Origin: CAKRJP01 sp963634745
Lineage (GTDB): Bacteria; Bacillota; Clostridia; Lachnospirales; Lachnospiraceae
Direction of reading: 5' to 3'
Length of the DNA: 64,000 nucleotides
NCBI GenBank assembly: GCA_963634745.1
Contig: CAVHCX010000013.1
Span: 1-64,000, forward strand
In this document: positions 15,971 through 24,649 of the stretch, piece by piece
Position numbering within the stretch: the stretch's first letter is position 1
Layout of the letters: the number at the start of each line of letters is the position of its first letter
The notes under the pieces: generated by a model
Databases searched by the model: none
Seen by the model: only the letters and a program-made list of their open reading frames with translations
Told to the model about the DNA's origin: nothing
Program-made: the position numbers and the translations under genes

Positions 15971-18955
15971 ATGAATAATTTAGATAAAATGCGAGCAGGC
16001 TTTGAAACTGCATATATTGACGGCGCGGTAGTTTCTAACAAGAGCTACCGGCCGCAATTTGTTTTCAACAATCATAAGGAAGGAAAGAAAGTACTCTCAT
16101 CCATAGAGGATGAGCTTTTGTCTTGCGATCAATTCCAGATCAGTGTCGCATTTATCACCATGAGTGGTCTGACCCCACTCCTTCAAACCTTGCAGGAGCT
16201 TGAAAAGAGAAATGTTCGAGGCCAAATTCTAACAACGAATTATCTGAATTTCAGTGAGCCAAGAGCCCTAAAGAAACTTCATGAGCTATCAAATATTACT
16301 CTCAAAATGTACGACACAGAGGCTGCGGAGAATGGCTTTCATACAAAGGGCTATATTTTCCGGAAGGAAGAAATCTATCGTATCATTATCGGAAGTTCTA
16401 ATATTACAAGTGCTGCGCTTACCAAGAACAAAGAGTGGAATACCAAGCTGATTTCAACAGACCAGGGGGAACTTGTGAGGGAAATTCTTGCAGAGTTCAA
16501 TGCATTATGGGATTCTGAGTTTTCCTTAAACTTTGATGATTTTTATGAAAAATATTGTACAAGATATGAGATCATCCGGCACCAGAGAGAGTTGGCTAGG
16601 CAGGAGGAGATTACATCTCTTGAGCAGTATAAGTTGCAGCCTAACAGCATGCAGGTTGGCTTTATTGCAAATCTAAAAAAGATTCTTGAGGCGGGGGAAG
16701 ACCGCGCCCTTCTTATTTCTGCAACAGGTACCGGGAAAACCTATGCATCTGCCTTTGCCATGAGAGAGCTTGGCTTTAAGAGGGTCTTGTTTTTGGTACA
16801 CCGGGGGCAGTTGGCCAGGCAGACGAAAGTGTCCTATGAAAAGGTATTTTCCAAGTCTGTGACCATGGGCTTAGTCGGTGCCGGCCACCTTGATTATGAT
16901 GCGGATTATGTATTTGCGACTGTGCAGACCCTAAACCGTGATGAACATTTGCTTCAGTATGAAAAGGATGCCTTTGACTGTATTGTATTAGACGAAGCGC
17001 ACCATGTGCCGGCAGATACTTACCAGAAGATTATGAAGCATTTTACGCCCAAGCTATGGCTTGGAATGACGGCTACTCCTGATAAGCGTGATGATAATAT
17101 AGAAGGCAGAAATGTTTATGAGATGTTTCATTATCAGATCGCATATGAGATTCGCTTGCAGCAGGCAATGGAGGAGAACCTCCTTTGTCCCTTTCATTAC
17201 TTTGGAATCAGTGATTTGACGATTATCGGTGATCAGCAGGATGGTCACCTGGATTTTTCGGTGCTTACCAGCGATGAGCGCCTAAGGCACATCATCCGGC
17301 AGGCGGATTATTACGGCTACAGTGGCGATAAGGTGAAGGGGCTTGTCTTTTGCAGCAGCATTAAGGAGACCGAAGAATTATCAGCCAGATTTAATGCGCA
17401 GATCAATCCTTCCACCGGACAAAAGTTTAGAACGATTGCGCTAAATGGAAGCGCTTCAGAGACTGACAGGCAGAATGCCTTTGAACGCCTGGCTATGAAT
17501 GAGATGGATGGGACAGAAGAGTGCCAGCCCTTGGATTATATCTTCTCTGTTGAAATTCTGAACGAGGGTGTGGACATTGTGGAGGTAAATCAGGTAATCA
17601 TGCTCCGGCCCACACAGTCTCCGATTGTATTTATTCAGCAGTTGGGACGAGGTCTTAGGAAGGCGGACGGAAAAGAGTATGTTGTTATCTTGGATTTTAT
17701 CGGGAATTATGCAAATAATTTTATGATCCCTATTGCTCTGTCGGGGGATAGAACTTATAACAAGGACAATATTCGCAGGTATATCACGGAAGGCGACCGG
17801 GTGATTCCGGGAGCATCTACGGTACATTTTGACGAGATCAGCAGAAAGAAGATTTTTGCAGCGGTGGATCATGCAAATTTCAGCGATATCAAATTGATTA
17901 AGGAGAATTATAGCAAGCTTAAGAATAAGCTTGGCCGTATTCCGAGACTCCAGGATTTTGATGATTACGGTGAGATGGACCTTATACGCATTTTTGATAA
18001 TAATAGCCTGGGCTCATACTACAAATTTTTAAGAAAGTATGAGAAGGAATATAAGATCTGTCTGTCCGAAGATGAGGAAAAGATCATTGAATTTGTTTCA
18101 AAAAAGCTAGCCAGCGGAAAAAGAATCCAGGAGCTTCAGATGCTGCGGAGAATCTTGGCCTATGCCAGGGGAATGTTCGGTCAGGGCCTGTTTGCAGGAC
18201 TTTCCCGGGATATGAGGGAATATGGAAAGTCAGTAAGTAAGGAGCAGCAGGAAAATCTTGTGCAGGTTATGACCAACGAATTTCCCGCCGGTGTGAGTAA
18301 AAAGACCTATTTGCAATGTGTATTCATCGAAGAGGATGGAAATGATTATAAGCCTGCGAAGACATTTTTGCAGATGTTAAAAAATGACGATTTTTACGCT
18401 GTTTTAAAGGAGCTGGTGGACTTTGGAGTCAGCCGCTATAAAAGAGATTATAAAGACACATATGACCAAACAGACCTGGTCTTATATCAGAAGTATACTT
18501 ATGAGGATGTTTGCCGTTTGTTAAATTGGGAACACAATGAGGTCCCCTTGAATATCGGAGGATATAAGTTCGATAAAAAGACGAGGACTTTCCCGGTCTT
18601 TATCAATTACGATAAGGATGAGAACATCAGTGATACAACAAAGTATGAGGACCATTTTGTTCCTGGCTCCCGAGAACGCTTGATTGCTATTTCCAAGTCG
18701 GGGCGGAGCCTGCAATCCGAAGATATTCAGAATTTTCTGCATGCAAGAGAACGCAATATACAGGTGGAGCTCTTTATAAGAAAAAACAAGGATGATAAGA
18801 TTTCCAAGGAGTTTTATTACCTGGGTCATATGACGGCAAGTGGAAAGACCAAGGAATTTACAATGCCAAATACAAAGAAAACTGCGGTGGAAATCGAGTG
18901 GATCTTGGATGTCCCTGTTCGGGAGGATATCTATGGATACATTGTCAATGCATAA
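15971..18955 (+). CDS. PLD-nuclease/DEAD-box helicase fusion with DUF3427-type C-terminus
   Basis: 994 residues. An N-terminal phospholipase D-like nuclease domain (about 30-185) has HTKGYIF followed by GSSNIT. An SF2 helicase core follows: ATGTGKTYASAFA (Walker A), VLDEAHHVPADT, GMTATPDK, and in the second RecA lobe SVEILNEGVDIVEVNQVIML and FIQQLGRGLRK. The C-terminal about 350 residues correspond to DUF3427, found on the same helicases. Members occur as solitary genes or beside restriction and defence genes, and a role in DNA repair or defence is suspected. It is followed nine bases later by a MutT-type Nudix gene, a pairing that recurs in anaerobes. The start is supported by a weak GGGAAG only. 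Confidence 0.88.
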   Translation: MNNLDKMRAGFETAYIDGAVVSNKSYRPQFVFNNHKEGKKVLSSIEDELLSCDQFQISVAFITMSGLTPLLQTLQELEKRNVRGQILTTNYLNFSEPRALKKLHELSNITLKMYDTEAAENGFHTKGYIFRKEEIYRIIIGSSNITSAALTKNKEWNTKLISTDQGELVREILAEFNALWDSEFSLNFDDFYEKYCTRYEIIRHQRELARQEEITSLEQYKLQPNSMQVGFIANLKKILEAGEDRALLISATGTGKTYASAFAMRELGFKRVLFLVHRGQLARQTKVSYEKVFSKSVTMGLVGAGHLDYDADYVFATVQTLNRDEHLLQYEKDAFDCIVLDEAHHVPADTYQKIMKHFTPKLWLGMTATPDKRDDNIEGRNVYEMFHYQIAYEIRLQQAMEENLLCPFHYFGISDLTIIGDQQDGHLDFSVLTSDERLRHIIRQADYYGYSGDKVKGLVFCSSIKETEELSARFNAQINPSTGQKFRTIALNGSASETDRQNAFERLAMNEMDGTEECQPLDYIFSVEILNEGVDIVEVNQVIMLRPTQSPIVFIQQLGRGLRKADGKEYVVILDFIGNYANNFMIPIALSGDRTYNKDNIRRYITEGDRVIPGASTVHFDEISRKKIFAAVDHANFSDIKLIKENYSKLKNKLGRIPRLQDFDDYGEMDLIRIFDNNSLGSYYKFLRKYEKEYKICLSEDEEKIIEFVSKKLASGKRIQELQMLRRILAYARGMFGQGLFAGLSRDMREYGKSVSKEQQENLVQVMTNEFPAGVSKKTYLQCVFIEEDGNDYKPAKTFLQMLKNDDFYAVLKELVDFGVSRYKRDYKDTYDQTDLVLYQKYTYEDVCRLLNWEHNEVPLNIGGYKFDKKTRTFPVFINYDKDENISDTTKYEDHFVPGSRERLIAISKSGRSLQSEDIQNFLHARERNIQVELFIRKNKDDKISKEFYYLGHMTASGKTKEFTMPNTKKTAVEIEWILDVPVREDIYGYIVNA

Positions 18956-18964
18956 GGAGAGAAA

Positions 18965-19369
18965 ATGAAAACGATCAGAGTAGTCGCGGCCGTTATCAAG
19001 GCCGTAAATGAAAATGGAGAACTGATTATTTTTGCGACACAGCGAGGATATGGTGAATTTAAGGGTGACTGGGAGTTCCCGGGAGGAAAGATTGAAGCCG
19101 GGGAAAGTCCTAAAGAAGCCATCCGGCGTGAGATCATGGAAGAGCTTGATACAGAGATTGCGGTTGGAGAATTGATAGATACCATTGAATATGATTATCC
19201 GACCTTTCATCTCTCCATGGATTGTTTTTGGTGTGAGATTGTAAAGGGGGATTTGGTCTTAAAGGAGCATGAGGATGCCAAATGGTTGACCAAGGAAGAG
19301 CTTGACGAAGTGAATTGGCTGCCGGCCGATTGGAGCCTTATTAGAAAAATAGCACAGGGCGAGGAATAA
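18965..19369 (+). CDS. MutT-type Nudix hydrolase (8-oxo-dGTP diphosphatase-like)
   Basis: 134 residues with a full Nudix box at about 36-58: GGKIEAGESPKEAIRREIMEEL fits Gx5Ex7REUxEExGU. The opening VVAAVIKAVNENGELIIFATQRGYGEFKGDWEFPGG is typical of MutT/CTP-pyrophosphorylase-like enzymes that clean oxidised nucleoside triphosphates from the pool. AAGGAGAG sits just upstream, and the gene starts nine bases after the helicase stop. Co-transcription with the helicase is likely and suggests a shared DNA-damage theme. Confidence 0.9.
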   Translation: MKTIRVVAAVIKAVNENGELIIFATQRGYGEFKGDWEFPGGKIEAGESPKEAIRREIMEELDTEIAVGELIDTIEYDYPTFHLSMDCFWCEIVKGDLVLKEHEDAKWLTKEELDEVNWLPADWSLIRKIAQGEE

Positions 19370-19373
19370 AGAG

Positions 19374-19691
19374 ATGAGAAAGAAATCAGGATATAGCAAA
19401 GAGGGAATATTTGGCAAGATTACGCACTATGATGAAAAGGGTCACAAGATTGGAGAGAGCCGGCCGAAAATTTTTGGAGGCTACGATAATTATGATGCAA
19501 AGGGGAAGAAGATCGGTGAGAGCCGCCCCAAAATCCTTGGTGGAATGGATCATTATGACAACCGTGGACATAAAATAGGCTCCACCACTCCGGGAATCTT
19601 TTGCGAGGCAAATCACTATGATAAGAAAGGGCGAAAAACCGGCCACAGTGATCCGAGATTATTTGATGGTTGGGATCACTACGATGATTGA
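19374..19691 (+). CDS. Small protein of four 21-residue tandem repeats
   Basis: 105 residues. After about 20 N-terminal residues the chain is four consecutive 21-residue units beginning YDxKGxKIGxS.P.IF (first residues at about 21, 42, 63 and 84), and it closes with YDD. The units are strongly charged, with a regular Tyr-Asp and Gly spacing that suggests a beta-hairpin solenoid related in look to MORN or YD-type repeats. No signal peptide or membrane segment. It starts four bases after the Nudix stop, using GAGGAATAA, so it is probably in the same transcript. I do not recognise a function. Confidence 0.75.
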   Translation: MRKKSGYSKEGIFGKITHYDEKGHKIGESRPKIFGGYDNYDAKGKKIGESRPKILGGMDHYDNRGHKIGSTTPGIFCEANHYDKKGRKTGHSDPRLFDGWDHYDD

Positions 19692-19771
19692 ATCTGAATT
19701 TGTGTAAAAGGATATGTGATAGGTCTTCTACTCGTGGTATACTTTGCTTATTATCGATAGGAGAAATATAT

Positions 19772-20599
19772 ATGGACACAAAACGAAAATGGCATATTCC
19801 TTTTGCAATATGGCTGGTATTTGAGACGGTTGCTATAAGCCTTTGGCTTACAAAGGATAATCTGTTTTATCTTTTGAATTTCAGTTATATCGGAACATCT
19901 ATCTCAGTGGGCCTTCTGCTCTTTCAATTTAATTATAAATATGCACGCAGAACGGTTCAGCTTTTAGTAGGCTTGTATATGCTTATTTATCTTGGACTTA
20001 TCTGTCAGGAGAATATGCAGATTGAGGGATTCTGGTATTATCTGTTTACAGGAGTCTTTGAAGCGGCCACCATTCATTATGCCGTGGCTAAGATATTCGG
20101 GCCCCTGCTCTTTGGAAGAGGTTGGTGCGGATATGCCTGCTGGACGGCCATGGTCTTGGATTTTTTGCCATATAAAAGTCCGACTGCAGAAAGAAAAAGG
20201 ATAGGCTTTATTAGATATATTACTTTTGTCCTATCCTTTGTTTTTGTTGCAGCTCTTTTTATGAGCCATACAGGCAATATGGAAAGAATCATGTTTATAG
20301 CATTTATTGTCGGAAATATCCTATATTATGCGGTAGGGATCTTGTTGGCCTTTATATGTAAGGATAACAGGGCCTTTTGTAAATATGTCTGTCCTATAAC
20401 GGTTTTTCTAAAACCTATGAGCTACTTTGCTTTACTTAGGATCAAATGTGATAAGGAAAGCTGTATTTCCTGTGGAAAGTGCAAGAAAGTATGTCCCATG
20501 AATGTGGATATAACGGATAATTCAAGAAAAAGAAAAAATGGGACAGAATGCATTTTATGCATGGAATGCGTCAAGGCATGTCCACGAAAAGCCCTATAA
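19772..20599 (+). CDS. Membrane-bound 4Fe-4S ferredoxin protein (NapH/NosR-like)
   Basis: 275 residues from ATG 19772, chosen because GATAGGAG lies eight bases upstream; the frame is open back to 19688. Five to six hydrophobic segments (about 8-25, 37-54, 60-80, 93-115, 148-165, 172-195) are followed by two ferredoxin clusters, CISCGKCKKVCP and CILCMECVKACP. Between membrane segments lies GRGWCGYACWTA, the cytoplasmic Cys motif seen in NapH/NosR/RdxA-type polyferredoxins. It likely moves electrons between a membrane donor and a redox protein, but no catalytic partner is beside it. It starts about 80 bases after the repeat protein. Confidence 0.8.
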   Translation: MDTKRKWHIPFAIWLVFETVAISLWLTKDNLFYLLNFSYIGTSISVGLLLFQFNYKYARRTVQLLVGLYMLIYLGLICQENMQIEGFWYYLFTGVFEAATIHYAVAKIFGPLLFGRGWCGYACWTAMVLDFLPYKSPTAERKRIGFIRYITFVLSFVFVAALFMSHTGNMERIMFIAFIVGNILYYAVGILLAFICKDNRAFCKYVCPITVFLKPMSYFALLRIKCDKESCISCGKCKKVCPMNVDITDNSRKRKNGTECILCMECVKACPRKAL

Positions 20600-20617
20600 G
20601 ATACAAGGAGACGGAAG

Positions 20618-21238
20618 ATGAAGAACCCACTACACTATCAAATTTCAGAATGCGATTGCGGCCCAACTTCTATGTTAAATGCAATTAGCTTTCTTTTTGA
20701 TCGGGAGGATATTCCACCGGAGATTATACGTAATGTCATGCTATACTGCCTGGATTGCTACAGCGCAGAAGGGGTGCCCGGGCAGAGCGGGACCTCCCGT
20801 ATGGCCATGATGTTTTTGTCAAATTGGTTAAATGAATTTGGTAAGATCGGAAGACTGTCCATAAACAGTAGCTACCTGTCCGGGAAGGATGTATATCTCG
20901 GCGAGAGCAGCCGGATCAATGATATCCTGCGAAGAGGTGGCGCGGTTGTAGTCAGACTCTTTTTGGACGAATGGCATTATGTGACCCTAACCGGAATCCA
21001 GGATGATAAGATTAAAATGTTTGATCCCTATTATTGGACGGAAGCCTATGAAGAGAAGGATATAGAGATACATATGGATCGGCCCATGGAATATAATCGT
21101 ATTGTACCGGAGAAGTATTTTAATCAGGACCAAGAAAGCTTATATGCCTTAGGGCCGGTGGATGGAAGAGAGGCGGTTCTTTTGTCCAATAAAGAGACCC
21201 TTTTGACACCGGAAAAAACGATTGAGTATTTTATATAA
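20618..21238 (+). CDS. C39-like cysteine peptidase-fold protein
   Basis: 206 residues without signal peptide or membrane segment. The N-terminus ISECDCGPTSMLNAISFL resembles the catalytic Cys motif of peptidase C39 and BtrH-like proteins (QxDCGP). A later WHYVTLTG supplies a candidate His and IKMFDPYYW a candidate Asp, in the right order for a papain-like triad. True C39 domains sit on bacteriocin ABC exporters; here it stands alone in the cytosol. The substrate is unknown, and proteolysis or acyl transfer are both possible. ACAAGGAGAC precedes the start and the next gene begins eleven bases after the stop. Confidence 0.7.
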   Translation: MKNPLHYQISECDCGPTSMLNAISFLFDREDIPPEIIRNVMLYCLDCYSAEGVPGQSGTSRMAMMFLSNWLNEFGKIGRLSINSSYLSGKDVYLGESSRINDILRRGGAVVVRLFLDEWHYVTLTGIQDDKIKMFDPYYWTEAYEEKDIEIHMDRPMEYNRIVPEKYFNQDQESLYALGPVDGREAVLLSNKETLLTPEKTIEYFI

Positions 21239-21249
21239 GGAGAAGCGCG

Positions 21250-23484
21250 ATGCAAATAATTTCATTACACACTAAGAAGACGACCTACCAGATGAAGGTG
21301 ACAGACAATCAGTTCCTTCTGCATCTCTATTATGGCCCTAAGGCAGAAGGAAGCATGGATTACCTGCTTACTTATTATGACCGGGGATTTAGCGGCAATC
21401 CCTATGATGCGGGGGCTGACAGAAAATTTTCTTTGGACTGCCTGCCACAGGAATATCCCTGCTATGGAAACGGGGATTACAGAAGCGTGGCATTCAATAT
21501 GAAGAATGAAAATGGAGTCTATGGTGCGGACTTAAGATATGTCTCCCACAAGTTTATACAGGGAAAGTATTCGATTCCACATTTGCCGGCTGTCTATGAT
21601 GATCTGGATGAGACTCCTTCATCCGAAAAGAAAAATCTTTATGTTGAGAATCTTGAAGATCTAGATATCACGAAGCCTTATACAGCGGAGATTGTTCTTC
21701 GGGATGATGTGAGCAGCGTGGAAGTATGCCTCAAATATGGGGTGATGCCGCAGCAGGATGTTATCACAAGAAGTGCGGTTATTAGCAATAAAGGCGATTC
21801 TACGATCACGGTTACGAAAGCATACAGTGGGGCCCTTGATTTTGTCACAGGAGACTTTGACCTTTTGCATTTCCATGGACGGCATGCAATGGAGAGAATT
21901 GCAGAGCGGGTAGCGGTAAGCCATTCCAATCAGAGTTTTGGAAGCAAGCGAGGCACCTCAAGTCATCAGCACAATCCATTCTTTATTCTTGCGGATAAGG
22001 AGACGAATGAGGACCATGGAAATTGTTATGGAATGTCCTTCCTTTATAGCGGCAATTTCAAGTGCGAGGTGGAGATGGACCAGATCAATCAGACCCGCAT
22101 ACAGATGGGACTCTCTGATGAGATGTTTGAGTATAGCCTTTCAAAGGGAGAGTCTCTTTATACACCGGAGCTAGCTATGGCATTTTCAGAGGAGGGACTT
22201 ACAGGGCTTTCTCACATATATCATAGGCTGGTCCGCAACAATATCTGCAGGGGATCCTATAAGCTTAAGAGAAGACCCATTCTTATTAACAACTGGGAAG
22301 CGACCTACATGGATTTTGATGGGGAGAAAATTATAAATATTGCCCGTGAAGCAAAAAAACTGGGCGTTGAGATGATGGTCCTTGATGATGGCTGGTTCGG
22401 AAGTCGTAATTCAGACAATAGCGGACTGGGCGATTGGGTTGTAAATGAAGAAAAAATGGGAGGCCCCCTCTCAGAAGTATCGAAACAGATCCACGATATG
22501 GACATGAAATTCGGTTTGTGGATTGAGCCTGAAATGGTCAATGAGGACAGCGACCTGTATCGGACCCACCCGGACTGGGCCTTTATAATTCCGGGCAGAA
22601 AACCGGTAAGAGCCAGAAATCAATTGGTATTAGACTTCTCCAGAAAAGAAGTGGTGGATTATATTTTTGAAGCCATTGCAAAGGTGGTGGATACCCTTCA
22701 GATCGAATATATCAAGATGGATATGAATCGAAGCATCTGCGATGTATACACTGCGGTGGAAGGCCAACAAAATTTTGGCAGGATCATGTATGAGTATGTG
22801 CTGGGAGTTTATGACTTCTTAGACCGGATGATGACCCGCTATCCGGACCTTATCATCGAGGGTTGCAGCGGTGGCGGTGGAAGATTTGATGCGGGAATGC
22901 TTTACTATACACCTCAGATATGGTGCAGTGATGATACCGATGCCATAGAGAGAATTACCATCCAGCATGGAACCTCTTTTGGATATCCAATCTCAGCGGT
23001 TGGCTCTCATGTATCAGCAGTTCCAAACCACCAAACAGGTAGAAAGACATCTATGAATACCAGAGGAATCGTGGCCATGGCAGGAAGCTTTGGCTATGAA
23101 CTGGATTTGAATCTTATTTCAGATGAGGAGAAGGAAGAGGTAAAAGACCAGATTAAGGACTTTAAGAAATACTGGGACCTCATTCACAATGGAGATTATT
23201 ATCGTATCACCAATGCGGAAACTAATAAGGAGATTGCGGCTTGGGAATTTGTGAAGGCGGACAAGAGCGAATGCTTGCTTAATATCGTAAGCCTGACCAC
23301 CCATGCCAATGCGCCTGTAAATTATGTGAAATGCAAGGGCCTTCTGGCAGAAAAAACATATCTGTGTGAACAGACAAATAAGAAATATTCCGGCAGTGCC
23401 CTTATGAGCCTGGGACTGCCTATGCCATTTGTGCTGGGAGAGTACCATGCATGGCAGCTGCATTTTGTAGAAGTAGAAAAATAG
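21250..23484 (+). CDS. Alpha-galactosidase, GH36
   Basis: 744 residues, the usual size of bacterial GH36 enzymes of the tetrameric type. It removes terminal alpha-1,6-galactose from raffinose-family sugars and galactomannan side chains. An N-terminal beta-sandwich (to about 340) is followed by the TIM barrel with MVLDDGWFG, the nucleophile segment IKMDMNRS and the acid/base segment WCSDDTDAIERI, then TSMNTRG. No signal peptide, so it works on imported oligosaccharides. It is followed thirteen bases later by the metallo-hydrolase/VOC gene and upstream is tightly spaced to the C39-like gene, so a multigene transcript is likely. The start has AAGGAG. Confidence 0.93.
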   Translation: MQIISLHTKKTTYQMKVTDNQFLLHLYYGPKAEGSMDYLLTYYDRGFSGNPYDAGADRKFSLDCLPQEYPCYGNGDYRSVAFNMKNENGVYGADLRYVSHKFIQGKYSIPHLPAVYDDLDETPSSEKKNLYVENLEDLDITKPYTAEIVLRDDVSSVEVCLKYGVMPQQDVITRSAVISNKGDSTITVTKAYSGALDFVTGDFDLLHFHGRHAMERIAERVAVSHSNQSFGSKRGTSSHQHNPFFILADKETNEDHGNCYGMSFLYSGNFKCEVEMDQINQTRIQMGLSDEMFEYSLSKGESLYTPELAMAFSEEGLTGLSHIYHRLVRNNICRGSYKLKRRPILINNWEATYMDFDGEKIINIAREAKKLGVEMMVLDDGWFGSRNSDNSGLGDWVVNEEKMGGPLSEVSKQIHDMDMKFGLWIEPEMVNEDSDLYRTHPDWAFIIPGRKPVRARNQLVLDFSRKEVVDYIFEAIAKVVDTLQIEYIKMDMNRSICDVYTAVEGQQNFGRIMYEYVLGVYDFLDRMMTRYPDLIIEGCSGGGGRFDAGMLYYTPQIWCSDDTDAIERITIQHGTSFGYPISAVGSHVSAVPNHQTGRKTSMNTRGIVAMAGSFGYELDLNLISDEEKEEVKDQIKDFKKYWDLIHNGDYYRITNAETNKEIAAWEFVKADKSECLLNIVSLTTHANAPVNYVKCKGLLAEKTYLCEQTNKKYSGSALMSLGLPMPFVLGEYHAWQLHFVEVEK

Positions 23485-23497
23485 GGAAAGAAGGATT

Positions 23498-24610
23498 ATG
23501 GAAATCACCTACTTAAATCACAGCGGCTTTCTCCTAGAATGGGAGACCTGCTATTGGTTGTTTGATTATTACAAGGGCGATATCCCAAGCCTGGATCCGG
23601 CCAAGGAGCTTCTTGTCTTCTGCAGCCATAGCCATTCGGATCATTATAATCCGGATATTTTTAGCTTGCTTATGAAGCATCCCCAGGTTCACTGGCTCTT
23701 TGCCAATGAAATCAAAAGAGCCTTCCGGAGAACAAAAAGACATAGTAAATTTCCCCTTCCGGAGGTTACCTTTCTTCCCACATATTCGGACACCACATTA
23801 ATGGACCAACAAGGTCAGCCCCTTGTGATCCATACCCTGCATTCCACGGATTGCGGCTGTGCCTTCTTGATTCGCTATCAGGACCGTTATATTTACCATG
23901 CCGGAGACCTTCACTGGTGGACCTGGCCCGGTGAATCAGAAAAGGACAATCGCAAGATGGCCGGGGATTATAAAAAGGAGATCGAATATCTTGAGGACAA
24001 GCCGCTCTTTTTAGCATTTACGCCCTTAGATCCCCGCCAGGAATCGGACTATGCTATGGGAATGAATTACCTGCTCTCTCATGTACAGATCCAGCATGTA
24101 TTCCCTATGCATTTTTGGGATGATTTTTCGATCATGGACAAGTATTTAAAGGAAAATACTGTGCCTAGCGAAAGCATCTTTCATGTGCTCCACCGGGACG
24201 GGGAGCATATAAGCATTCAAGACAGCAAGGAGGATTTTACTATGAAATTTACAATGTGCCACGAAAATTACAATGTTCTTAACCTGGAAAACTCTATGGC
24301 TTTTTATGAAAAAGCCCTTGGACTTCACGAGCTTAGTCGAAAGGAAGCGGCCGACGGATCCTTTATCATTGTCTACATGGGAAGTCATACAAGTGATTTC
24401 CAGTTGGAGTTAACCTGGCTTAAAGACCGTACAGAGCCTTATAATCTCGGGGATGAGGAATTCCATCTGGCCTTTCAAACGGACGATATGGAGGCCGCCC
24501 ATGCCCTTCATGAAGAAATGGACTGTATCTGCTTTGAGAATCCGGATATGGGTATTTATTTTATCCAGGATCCGGATGGCTACTGGTTGGAGATTGTACC
24601 GGCCAAATAG
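23498..24610 (+). CDS. Metallo-beta-lactamase-fold hydrolase fused to a glyoxalase/VOC domain
   Basis: 370 residues in two parts. Residues 1-240 form a metallo-beta-lactamase fold with the metal motif HSHSDHYN (about 46-53) and later HAGDLHWW and FPMHFWDD as further ligands, in the UlaG-like style. Residues 249-370 are a complete vicinal-oxygen-chelate domain of the lactoylglutathione-lyase type (FTMCHENYNVLNLENSMAFYEKALGL, DPDGYWLEIV). The second domain starts with a Met at 24242 preceded by a perfect AAGGAGG, so it might also be made separately. Glyoxalase I is VOC-fold and glyoxalase II is MBL-fold, so the pairing is suggestive, but this MBL part looks more UlaG-like than GloB-like. The substrate is unknown. 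Confidence 0.82.
   Translation: MEITYLNHSGFLLEWETCYWLFDYYKGDIPSLDPAKELLVFCSHSHSDHYNPDIFSLLMKHPQVHWLFANEIKRAFRRTKRHSKFPLPEVTFLPTYSDTTLMDQQGQPLVIHTLHSTDCGCAFLIRYQDRYIYHAGDLHWWTWPGESEKDNRKMAGDYKKEIEYLEDKPLFLAFTPLDPRQESDYAMGMNYLLSHVQIQHVFPMHFWDDFSIMDKYLKENTVPSESIFHVLHRDGEHISIQDSKEDFTMKFTMCHENYNVLNLENSMAFYEKALGLHELSRKEAADGSFIIVYMGSHTSDFQLELTWLKDRTEPYNLGDEEFHLAFQTDDMEAAHALHEEMDCICFENPDMGIYFIQDPDGYWLEIVPAK
24227..24244 (+). promoter_or_regulatory. Internal ribosome site and in-frame start inside the MBL-VOC gene
   Basis: AAGGAGG at 24227-24233 stands eight bases before ATG 24242, which is in frame with the long gene and falls exactly at the first residue of the VOC domain. This is as strong as the best ribosome sites in the window. 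It suggests either a recent fusion of two genes or production of a free 122-residue VOC protein. Confidence 0.6.
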
Positions 24611-24649
24611 CATTTAAACGAGTGATTTTAAGGAATAAGGGGTGGGTTT

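Noticed and set aside
23766..24017. Minus-strand small gene within the MBL-VOC gene
   Set aside because: No ribosome site or motif; it overlaps catalytic codons of the plus-strand gene.
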